From assembly GCA_027022775.1 (NCBI GenBank), contig JALVXO010000279.1, forward strand, positions 1 to 5,678: a DNA stretch of 5,678 bases, given 5' to 3'. Source of the DNA: Campylobacteraceae bacterium (GTDB taxonomy: Bacteria > Campylobacterota > Campylobacteria > Campylobacterales > Sulfurovaceae). The position numbers and the translations under genes were made by a program. Below the pieces are notes generated by a model, which saw only the letters and a list, made by a program, of their open reading frames with translations, ran no database searches and was not told the origin of the DNA. The stretch's first letter is position 1; every line of letters begins with the position of its first letter. Below, in pieces: positions 1 to 4,548 of the stretch.

Positions 1-889
1 GCCCTAGAATTTTTTCAATTTCGCTTTTTAAGTAAGTCTCTTCATTTTCACTGTTAAATTTAACATAGACCAAATCTTTATCTATCTCCACATTTATCTT
101 ATCGCCGCGCGAACTTACAAAAAATGCGCCTTGGGTAACTGTTTTCTCTTCATCATACTCATCTTCTGTATCTGTTACTTTGCCGTTGCTTTTTATATAA
201 ACAAACCCGTTTAAACAGACAGGTTTAATGTATCCGTTAAAAAGCAGGGATGTTTTGCCCGGTCCGCTTGTTTTTTGCAAATTGAAATTTAAATACTCTA
301 AAGTTTTATCGTAAATTCTGTATGTTGCGTAATAATCTTCCATTTTATAATCATCATTATAGTCATAATAGGTAAAACTTAAATGCTTTATTTCAGCCTT
401 TTCATCATCTGATTCTACTGTAAAATTTTTATACTCTTGAAAAATTTGAGAGCTCCCCTCATCAACATAAACTGTTCCATTTACCAAATATTCATCCATT
501 TGGCAATTTTTATAAACAACTGTTCCGCTTGTTTCGGTTTCTGTATATACATACGCTTTACCGCTTGAGCATATCTGTGAGCTTCTGTCATATTTTTTAT
601 AGCTTTTATCAATCAGTTTAGCCATCTTCTTTAATCTTTTAACCCTTTTTTGAAGAAATTGATCGTCAATATCAATATCTGGCGGCATTACAATAGCTCT
701 GTAAGCTGAAATTGCTGCCAGATTTTTATTGTCGCTGTTTAATTTTGCCATTTTGGAACTTTGTGGTTTTTCAGGAAGCTGCGTTGAAGGAGGATTATCC
801 GGTGTATCAGAACCAGAAGGCGACCCTCCTCCTCCGCCGCAGCCGACTAAAACAGCTGTTGTTAATAATAATGTTAATTTTTTTATCAT
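1..889 (-). CDS. Large cell-envelope lipoprotein, partial (3' end outside window)
   Basis: The frame is open from ATG 889 to the left edge: 296 codons and no stop, so the C-terminus is missing. The N-terminus is a clear lipoprotein signal: Lys3-Lys4, a hydrophobic stretch, then lipobox LVGC with Cys17 as the lipidation site, followed by a flexible linker of five Gly plus Ser, Pro and Asp. The rest is hydrophilic and rich in Tyr, Asp and Lys. Residues 121-143 (around YKNC and VNGTVYVD) and 219-238 (KPVCLNGFVYI) share a Cys plus Asn-Gly beta-strand-like pattern; Cys107, Cys129 and Cys225 could pair in the periplasm. An AAGGAT Shine-Dalgarno (895-900) lies about 5 nt before the ATG, and a TATAAT box lies further upstream. 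I do not recognise a family. It is probably anchored in the outer or inner membrane facing the periplasm; role unknown. The frame and lipobox are secure, the function is not. Confidence 0.85.
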   Translation of the reverse strand, partial: MIKKLTLLLTTAVLVGCGGGGGSPSGSDTPDNPPSTQLPEKPQSSKMAKLNSDNKNLAAISAYRAIVMPPDIDIDDQFLQKRVKRLKKMAKLIDKSYKKYDRSSQICSSGKAYVYTETETSGTVVYKNCQMDEYLVNGTVYVDEGSSQIFQEYKNFTVESDDEKAEIKHLSFTYYDYNDDYKMEDYYATYRIYDKTLEYLNFNLQKTSGPGKTSLLFNGYIKPVCLNGFVYIKSNGKVTDTEDEYDEEKTVTQGAFFVSSRGDKINVEIDKDLVYVKFNSENEETYLKSEIEKILG

Positions 890-916
890 TTTAAATCCTT
901 AATTTCAATTTTATTT

Positions 917-922
917 ATTATA
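917..922 (-). promoter_or_regulatory. -10 box of the minus-strand lipoprotein gene
   Basis: A perfect TATAAT on the minus strand, preceded by TTGA. It places the transcription start near 910, giving a leader of about 20 nt before the ATG at 889. The expected -35 position is only an A-tract, so the call rests on the -10 box and its spacing to the gene. Confidence 0.55.
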
Positions 923-988
923 TCAATAGTTTTATTAAATTTTTTAAATAAATTTGCAATAAATTAAATATTTGTCACAATTTTAAGG

Positions 989-994
989 TATAAT
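989..994 (+). promoter_or_regulatory. -10 box of the 65-residue lipoprotein gene
   Basis: TATAAT within AAGGTATAATCC. The start of transcription would fall near 1001, just ahead of the strong AAAGGAG ribosome binding site (1004-1010), so the leader would be very short. A TTGTCA at 972-977 is too close (11-nt spacer) to act as a normal -35 box. Confidence 0.6.
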
Positions 995-1016
995 CCTGTT
1001 TTGAAAGGAGTTTATT

Positions 1017-1214
1017 ATGAAAAAAATTGCACTTATTATTATTTCTGTATTAGCAGTCAGCGGCTGTATGACCCATAAAAAGCCTAAACCGGGCAAAGTT
1101 ATCATTCCCCAAAATGTAAAACCTTCTACTGTAGATAAAAACAAAGTCCAGCCTAATCTGCCATACAGCAAAATGGATAAAGCAAAGCAGATTGCTCAAA
1201 GTATCCAAAATTAA
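1017..1214 (+). CDS. Small lipoprotein, 65 residues
   Basis: A short lipoprotein precursor: Lys2-Lys3, hydrophobic core at residues 4-14, lipobox VSGC with Cys17 as the lipidation site. The mature part is only about 49 residues, basic and proline-containing (HKKPKPGKVIIP), with no second Cys, no predicted membrane segment and a short polar C-terminal stretch (KMDKAKQIAQSIQN) that may be helical. The start is fixed by AAAGGAG (1004-1010) 6 nt before the ATG. The gene has its own TATAAT box and is closed by an intrinsic terminator, so it looks monocistronic. I do not recognise the family; size and position recall other tiny envelope lipoproteins, but no function can be assigned. An antisense reading frame over the same region lacks a ribosome binding site and is discounted. 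Confidence 0.85.
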   Translation: MKKIALIIISVLAVSGCMTHKKPKPGKVIIPQNVKPSTVDKNKVQPNLPYSKMDKAKQIAQSIQN

Positions 1215-1240
1215 GCAGGCATTTATTGTGCCTGTTTTCT
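1213..1240 (+). terminator. Rho-independent terminator after the 65-residue lipoprotein gene
   Basis: Stem CAGGCA (1216-1221) pairs with TGCCTG (1229-1234) across a 7-nt loop, and is extended by a G-U and two A-U pairs at its base (1213-1215 with 1235-1237). A TTTTCT run follows. It begins inside the stop codon and lies before the promoter of the next gene, separating the two lipoprotein transcripts. Confidence 0.75.
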
Positions 1241-1259
1241 GCCCTCTCTTTTTAAAATA

Positions 1260-1268
1260 TGCTATAAT
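1260..1268 (+). promoter_or_regulatory. Extended -10 promoter of the 98-residue lipoprotein gene
   Basis: TGCTATAAT is an extended -10 (TGn followed by TATAAT) about 34 nt before the ATG at 1302. The same ATGCTATAAT string appears upstream of pgi at 2861-2870. No recognisable -35 box lies 16-18 nt upstream. Confidence 0.6.
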
Positions 1269-1301
1269 TTTCTTACTTTTTCTGGCAAAGGAGGAAGTTA
1301 T

Positions 1302-1598
1302 ATGAATGCCCGTTTGCTCTTTATGATATTTATTTCAATGCTTGTTTTAGTAGGGTGCGCAGCAGCTGAAAAAAATTCAAAAGGCGGCTTGAAATTGGAA
1401 ATTCCGGTACATGATGCCAGCCAATTGCAAAAAGATTTAGCACCGGTAGATAAAGATGAAGATAAAAATTCACCGCCAAAACGGGATAGCAAAAAGCCTA
1501 TTGAGGTTGGCAGAGTATGTTTTGACAAAAAGGGCACTATGCACATTTGCGACCATAAAATTCCTAAACCGTATGAAAAAAGAGAATTACCGTATTGA
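1302..1598 (+). CDS. Small lipoprotein with a C-terminal cysteine pair, 98 residues
   Basis: The N-terminal signal (Arg4, hydrophobic residues 5-17) ends in lipobox LVGC with Cys19 lipidated. The mature chain is charged, with a Lys/Asp/Pro-rich middle (residues 45-66) that is probably disordered, followed by a compact tail holding two cysteines ten residues apart (Cys73 and Cys83, in RVCFDKKGTMHIC), which could form a periplasmic disulfide or bind a metal with His81 and His85. A strong AAAGGAGG (1287-1294) sits 7 nt before the ATG. The stop codon is one base from the start of a small membrane protein gene, so the two are probably co-transcribed and translationally coupled. I do not recognise the family. 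It is an envelope lipoprotein of unknown role; a longer antisense frame over it has no supporting signals. Confidence 0.85.
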   Translation: MNARLLFMIFISMLVLVGCAAAEKNSKGGLKLEIPVHDASQLQKDLAPVDKDEDKNSPPKRDSKKPIEVGRVCFDKKGTMHICDHKIPKPYEKRELPY

Positions 1599-1599
1599 T

Positions 1600-1830
1600 A
1601 TGAGCAGTAACGGCATAGCATTTTTAAAAAGAGTCGGTGTAACATTTTTAAGCGCATTTTTAGGGGCTATTATTGTAACTGTTGCGGTTTTAATAAGCGG
1701 TGTTTCTGATTTAAAGACAATTGCATTAAGCGCCGCTATAGGATTTTGCTTTTTTGCCCTTTTAGGCTTTGCTTTTCCAAAATTTATGATCCGCGTGCTA
1801 TTTTTTATTACCCTTTTTCAGCCGGGATAA
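1600..1830 (+). CDS. Small integral membrane protein, 76 residues
   Basis: Starting at ATG 1600, the product has two strongly hydrophobic segments (about residues 12-34 and 38-59) joined by a short turn (SGVSDLK), then a basic break (PKF, Arg65) and a third short hydrophobic stretch (66-73). It should sit in the inner membrane. I prefer ATG 1600 because it lies one base after the TGA of the upstream lipoprotein gene (stop-start coupling) and starts just before the basic residues preceding the first helix. The frame stays open further upstream, including ATG 1573, but those starts run through the lipoprotein gene and have no Shine-Dalgarno; 1600 has only a distant AGAGAA (1581-1586). No family is recognised. 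Pairing with the cysteine-bearing lipoprotein suggests a shared envelope role, which is inference only. Confidence 0.7.
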   Translation: MSSNGIAFLKRVGVTFLSAFLGAIIVTVAVLISGVSDLKTIALSAAIGFCFFALLGFAFPKFMIRVLFFITLFQPG

Positions 1831-1839
1831 TCTATCCCG
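1823..1839. terminator. Inverted repeat over two convergent stop codons
   Basis: CGGGATA (1823-1829) and TATCCCG (1833-1839) are perfect complements around a 3-nt loop. The repeat covers the TAA of the membrane protein (1828-1830) and the TAG of the convergent reductase gene (1832-1834). Neither side has a real T-run, so it may be a weak bidirectional terminator or a 3'-end stabilising hairpin rather than a classical terminator. Confidence 0.5.
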
Positions 1840-2716
1840 ATAATTCGTTATATATCTTTTCCATCAGCGGCGCTTTTAAGCCGTGTTTTTTGCTTAAATT
1901 AACAACTGAACCCAAAAGCGAATCTATTTCGCTCTTTTTGCCCTTTTCCAAATCTAGCTGCATAGAGGTTTTTGCACCCTCTACAACTTTAGAAGCTTGA
2001 GCAAGGGCGGAGTTTATATCCTCTTGTGTTAGAGGAACAGAGAGTTTTTGCGCCAGGGCGGTTATTTCGTTAAATAATTCTTTTAATTCGGCGCTGTGCT
2101 CTTTGGCGACACTGTCCATACTCTTTTTGTAATAACTTGTAAGCGCCGCCATTGCCGAAATAAAGAGGAACTTTTTCCAAATTTCATAATCGATATTTTC
2201 TGTCTGCTTATGGCGAAGTTTGGCGCTCTCAAAGAGCTTGGCAATTTCTCCAAACTCCCCAGTCCCGCCCCAGCAGAGTTTAAACACTTTGCCCTTTTTA
2301 ACAATCACACCCGGATTTTGAATGTGCGAAATAATATAAACGCAACCTTTTAAAACCTTTGAGTGCGGATAGAGTTTTTTAACCGTTTTATCGTGCTCTA
2401 TCCCGTTTAACAGAGGCAAAATAGCAGTATCTTTACCGATATTGGCAGATAGGCTTTTTAAAACATTTTCCAAATCGTAAGATTTAACCCCGATAATAAT
2501 TAAATCAAAAACACCCTCATCTTTAGCGTTCTCAACCGCTTTAGCAGGCTTTACGACAAACTCCTCCCCGTTATCTATAACTTTAAGCCCCTCTTCTTGA
2601 ATCGTCCTTAAATGCTCGCCGCGCGCCAAAAAAACAACCTCTGTGTCTGTATGCAAAATAATCTGCGCCCCAATATAACCCCCAACACCCCCAACACCTG
2701 CAATTAAAACACGCAT
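1832..2716 (-). CDS. panE: Ketopantoate reductase family protein (2-dehydropantoate 2-reductase-like)
   Basis: This NADPH-dependent 2-oxoacid reductase of the PanE/ApbA family would reduce 2-dehydropantoate to pantoate in pantothenate and CoA synthesis, in the cytoplasm. The N-terminal Rossmann motif is GVGGVGG (residues 7-13), with ARG (31-33) suited to the NADPH phosphate. GVKSYD carries the conserved Lys78, and PLLNG the Asn104 that matches the substrate-binding Asn of E. coli PanE. The helical C-terminal domain has WKKF with Lys182 as the likely catalytic Lys, then TSM (Ser251) and SEID (Glu263), the usual Ser and Glu. Length 294 is normal. AAGGAG (2723-2728) is 6 nt before the ATG. Two Asn expected after the catalytic Lys are replaced by Ile186 and Ala190, so substrate specificity may differ. 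No pan genes are adjacent. Family is sure; exact substrate is not. Confidence 0.85.
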   Translation of the reverse strand: MRVLIAGVGGVGGYIGAQIILHTDTEVVFLARGEHLRTIQEEGLKVIDNGEEFVVKPAKAVENAKDEGVFDLIIIGVKSYDLENVLKSLSANIGKDTAILPLLNGIEHDKTVKKLYPHSKVLKGCVYIISHIQNPGVIVKKGKVFKLCWGGTGEFGEIAKLFESAKLRHKQTENIDYEIWKKFLFISAMAALTSYYKKSMDSVAKEHSAELKELFNEITALAQKLSVPLTQEDINSALAQASKVVEGAKTSMQLDLEKGKKSEIDSLLGSVVNLSKKHGLKAPLMEKIYNELSG

Positions 2717-2861
2717 AATAAACTCCTTATAACGGCAGAATCGGTTAATATTTTACTATTTTCTATATCAAAGCACGCTTTTATGGATTGGAATTTTATT
2801 TTTAACTGAATATTCCTAAAAAGTTAAGTTAAACCTCATTACAGTCAAATAAGTCCGATTA

Positions 2862-2870
2862 TGCTATAAT
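2862..2870 (+). promoter_or_regulatory. Extended -10 promoter upstream of pgi
   Basis: TGCTATAAT, an extended -10 identical to the one before the 98-residue lipoprotein gene. Transcription would begin near 2877, leaving a leader of about 178 nt before TTG 3055. It is the best promoter candidate for pgi, and originally for pgi-galU; the -35 region is not recognisable. Confidence 0.55.
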
Positions 2871-2938
2871 AATAAGAGTAGATGCAAATTAAAAAAAGAT
2901 TATATAGCAAATTGTATTTAAAATTTAATTGTGACTTA

Positions 2939-2957
2939 TTTTAGGAGCATCCTGAAA
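2939..2957 (+). other. Leader hairpin upstream of pgi
   Basis: TTTTAGGA (2939-2946) pairs with TCCTGAAA (2950-2957) across a GCA loop: 8 bp including one G-U. No T-run follows, so it is not a terminator by itself. It would lie in the long pgi leader; any regulatory role is conjecture. Confidence 0.35.
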
Positions 2958-3054
2958 AATATGATTTTGTAGTTATCAAATAAAGCGTGTTCCTATTTAC
3001 ATGGCGGCTGCTGATATAGTACCGGCAAATATAAACAGGTTTAACGGAGTAAAA

Positions 3055-4281
3055 TTGGAAAATAACCTATATTTCGAATTAAAACCCTCTTTGTTAAAGT
3101 ATAAAGAGGAGCTATTTAATGCTATTTGTGAAGAGAAAAAAAGCATCGGGTATTACTCTTTGCCGTTTGGCGATATTAAGCCTTTAATTGATTTTGAAAA
3201 AGGGTTCGGCGAGGGTATAGAGAGTGTTGTAGTAATAGGCATAGGAGGGAGTTCGCTTGGGGCTAAGGCGGTTTATAATTTTTTAAAGCCGGTTAAAGAG
3301 TTTAAGCGAAAGCTTTACTTCTTTGAAACAACCGACCCGCTTAACATTGCGGAACTCGAGAGCCGTATCGATTTAAAAAAGGCGCACTTTTTAATTGTCA
3401 GCAAATCGGGCTCGACGCTAGAGACTATTGCGCTGTTTAAATACTTTTTAAATAAGTGCGATAAAGAGCAGTTTAGCTTTATTACCGAGCTTGACTCACC
3501 GCTGGCAAAGCTTGCTGAAACTATGGATGCAAAAATTTTTGAAATTCCTAAAAATGTAGGCGGCAGATTTTCGATTTTAAGCAGTGTGGGGCTTATTCCG
3601 CTAATTCTTGCAGGCATCGATATAGAGGCGCTTTTAAACGGGGCTAAAAAGGTTCACAACAGCTTTTTTAACGACGGTTATTTAAAAGACACCCTGCTTA
3701 AAAAGGCGCTCTTTTTTGCTAAAAACCACCAAGAGTATAATATTAATTTGCTTTTTGCATACAGTGAGAGTTTTAAATATTTCGTGCAGTGGTATATTCA
3801 GCTTTGGGGTGAGAGTTTGGGCAAAAAGCAAAAAGATTCTATCTTTAATGTGGGCGTTACGCCTGTGGGGCTTATCGGTCCGCAAGACCAGCATTCGTTT
3901 TTGCAATTGATAGTAGAGGGAACGCGAAATAAAACCGTAACATTTATGAAAATTAAAAACTTTAAACAAAACCTAAAAGTGCCCGATATTTCTCTTGATT
4001 TTTTGCAAGAGCTCGATATAATTAACGGTATCGCTTTTGATGAGCTGATAAACAAACAGTGCGACTCTATAAAAGAGGCTCTTCTTTTGCAAGATGATAT
4101 TCCGATTGATGAGATTATTATCGACGAAGTAAACGAAGAAGCCATAGGAAAGCTGATTTTTTACTATGAGCTTTTAACTTCGTTAATGGGGATATTGATA
4201 GATGTAAATACATACAATCAGCCCGGCGTGGAGCTTGGCAAGAGTATTTTGAAAAAGAAGTTAATCGGCAGGATTGGTTGA
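3055..4281 (+). CDS. pgi: Glucose-6-phosphate isomerase
   Basis: This cytoplasmic enzyme interconverts glucose-6-phosphate and fructose-6-phosphate. Counting from TTG 3055 (408 residues), it shows the SIS-fold sugar-phosphate loops GIGGSS (62-67) and SKSGST (116-121), PGI signature 1 NVGGRFS (167-173) with the conserved Arg, and signature 2 YNQPGVELGK near the C-terminus. The catalytic residues are Glu253 (WGESLGKKQ), His280 (DQHSF) and Lys396. The short length matches Campylobacter-type Pgi rather than the 550-residue form. I chose TTG 3055 because GGAG (3046-3049) lies 5 nt before it and the protein then begins ENNLYF, the way I recall relatives beginning. The in-frame ATG at 3001 adds 18 unrelated residues and has no Shine-Dalgarno. 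The gene is followed by galU, but a repeat-filled 301-bp gap now separates them. The final residues and stop codon fall inside that repeat block. Confidence 0.95.
   Translation: MENNLYFELKPSLLKYKEELFNAICEEKKSIGYYSLPFGDIKPLIDFEKGFGEGIESVVVIGIGGSSLGAKAVYNFLKPVKEFKRKLYFFETTDPLNIAELESRIDLKKAHFLIVSKSGSTLETIALFKYFLNKCDKEQFSFITELDSPLAKLAETMDAKIFEIPKNVGGRFSILSSVGLIPLILAGIDIEALLNGAKKVHNSFFNDGYLKDTLLKKALFFAKNHQEYNINLLFAYSESFKYFVQWYIQLWGESLGKKQKDSIFNVGVTPVGLIGPQDQHSFLQLIVEGTRNKTVTFMKIKNFKQNLKVPDISLDFLQELDIINGIAFDELINKQCDSIKEALLLQDDIPIDEIIIDEVNEEAIGKLIFYYELLTSLMGILIDVNTYNQPGVELGKSILKKKLIGRIG
4267..4276 (+). repeat. Left 10-bp direct repeat flanking the pgi-galU repeat block
   Basis: GGCAGGATTG in the last codons of pgi is repeated exactly at 4549-4558, just before galU. 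The two copies are 282 bp apart and bracket all heptamers and palindromes of this intergenic region, as a target-site duplication or recombination scar would. Confidence 0.6.
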
Positions 4282-4317
4282 TGGTGGATGGAGGATTTGG
4301 GATTTAGGATGATGGGT
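4276..4317 (+). repeat. Degenerate heptamer tandem array, six units
   Basis: A run in strict 7-bp register, starting inside the last codons of pgi. The first three units are GGTTGAT (4276), GGTGGAT (4283) and GGAGGAT (4290); the next two end in GGGAT and AGGAT, and the sixth is GATGGGT. The consensus is roughly NNDGGAT. The pgi stop codon TGA (4279-4281) lies in unit 1. It leads in register into GTAGGGG and the first palindrome. Confidence 0.65.
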
Positions 4318-4321
4318 GTAG

Positions 4322-4358
4322 GGGCAGACCTGTGTGTCTGCCCGCAGGTCGGACTGCC
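4322..4358. repeat. Palindromic repeat A with two alternative pairings
   Basis: GGGCAGAC (4322-4329) and GTCTGCCC (4336-4343) form a perfect 8-bp stem with a 6-nt loop. In competition, GACCTG (4327-4332) can pair with CAGGTC (4345-4350), and outside it GGCA (4323-4326) with TGCC (4355-4358). It resembles the dispersed GGGGCAGAC-type intergenic palindromes I recall from various bacterial genomes. Confidence 0.65.
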
Positions 4359-4365
4359 AAAATGA

Positions 4366-4386
4366 GGTTGATGGTTTATGGTTGAT
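4366..4386 (+). repeat. Second heptamer array, three units
   Basis: Three perfect-register 7-mers: GGTTGAT (4366), GGTTTAT (4373), GGTTGAT (4380). The string GGTTGATGGT also occurs at 4276-4285 in the first array. It again leads into GTAGGG and a palindrome, so the heptamer-plus-hairpin module is present twice. Confidence 0.65.
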
Positions 4387-4389
4387 TGT

Positions 4390-4417
4390 AGGGTGCGGTG
4401 TCCTCACTGCACCTTTT
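4390..4417 (+). terminator. Palindromic repeat B, terminator-like
   Basis: GGTGCGGTG (4392-4400) pairs with CACTGCACC (4405-4413) over a TCCT loop: 9 bp with one G-U, and extendable by a G-U and an A-U pair. TTTT follows at 4414-4417. It could end the pgi transcript, and it also has the form of a dispersed GTAGGGTGCGGTG repeat. Confidence 0.6.
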
Positions 4418-4430
4418 AGATTGCAAAATA

Positions 4431-4539
4431 TGTAAAATTGCCATTACAGTCATTCTGAGCGAAGCGAAGAATCTTAATAGAACGGCAGTAAAGAGATTCT
4501 TCGCTACGCTCAGAATGACAAAATAGCAAATTTTTACAT
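4431..4539. repeat. Long palindromic element C (GAGCGAAGCGAAGAATC type)
   Basis: The core arms 4449-4475 and 4493-4519 pair over 27 positions with a single A-A mismatch (4462 against 4506) and one terminal G-U, around a 17-nt loop. The left arm begins GTCATTCTGAGCG and continues AAGCGAAGAATC. The similarity goes beyond the core: TGTAAAA (4431-4437) plus TTGC on the left mirrors GCAAATTTTTACA (4526-4538) on the right, giving an imperfect palindrome of about 109 bp. It looks like a MITE- or REP-like dispersed repeat of a kind I recall in many unrelated bacteria. The RNA form would be a very stable hairpin between pgi and galU on either strand. Confidence 0.75.
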
Positions 4540-4548
4540 CCACCTTTT

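Larger units (their letters stand above)
890..1016. promoter_or_regulatory. Divergent intergenic promoter region between two lipoprotein genes
   Basis: This very AT-rich 127-bp spacer separates two divergent lipoprotein genes. It holds one TATAAT box facing each way (minus 917-922, plus 989-994), about 66 bp apart, and the two ribosome binding sites at its edges. No clear -35 box or operator palindrome is visible, which fits the weak -35 usage of Campylobacterota sigma-70 promoters. Confidence 0.55.
2717..3054. other. Divergent intergenic region between the reductase gene and pgi
   Basis: This 338-bp AT-rich region is non-coding if pgi starts at TTG 3055. On the minus side it carries the AAGGAG site of the reductase gene and a 12-bp symmetric AAAGCACGCTTT (2770-2781), but no convincing -10 box. 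On the plus side it has a TGCTATAAT promoter (2862-2870), a hairpin (2939-2957) and a 20-codon frame (2882-2944). There is no tRNA, known riboswitch or repeat shared with the other intergenic regions. Confidence 0.5.

Noticed and set aside
712..894. Plus-strand frame of 60 codons
   Set aside because: It lies entirely opposite the partial lipoprotein gene, which has a lipobox, ribosome site and promoter; this frame has none.
1456..1599. N-terminal extension of the small membrane protein
   Set aside because: This part of the frame overlaps the lipoprotein gene and reads as basic, unconserved-looking residues. A start at 1600, one base after the upstream stop, is more plausible.
1298..1657. Minus-strand frame of 119 codons
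   Set aside because: It is antisense to the 98-residue lipoprotein gene, longer than it but with Cys/Phe/Leu-rich low-quality composition and no ribosome site.
1746..2000. Plus-strand frame of 84 codons
   Set aside because: It overlaps the membrane protein and the 3' end of the reductase gene in other frames, without any start signal.
3315..4145. Several minus-strand and alternative plus-strand frames of 64-115 codons
   Set aside because: All lie within pgi, whose motifs and catalytic residues fix the true frame.
4431..4539. tRNA or structured RNA gene for the long hairpin
   Set aside because: It is a single long inverted repeat without cloverleaf arms, CCA end or T-loop motif; a dispersed palindromic repeat explains it better.
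4276..4540. CRISPR array
   Set aside because: The repeats are 7-bp tandem units and unrelated palindromes; there are no equal-length repeats separated by unique spacers.
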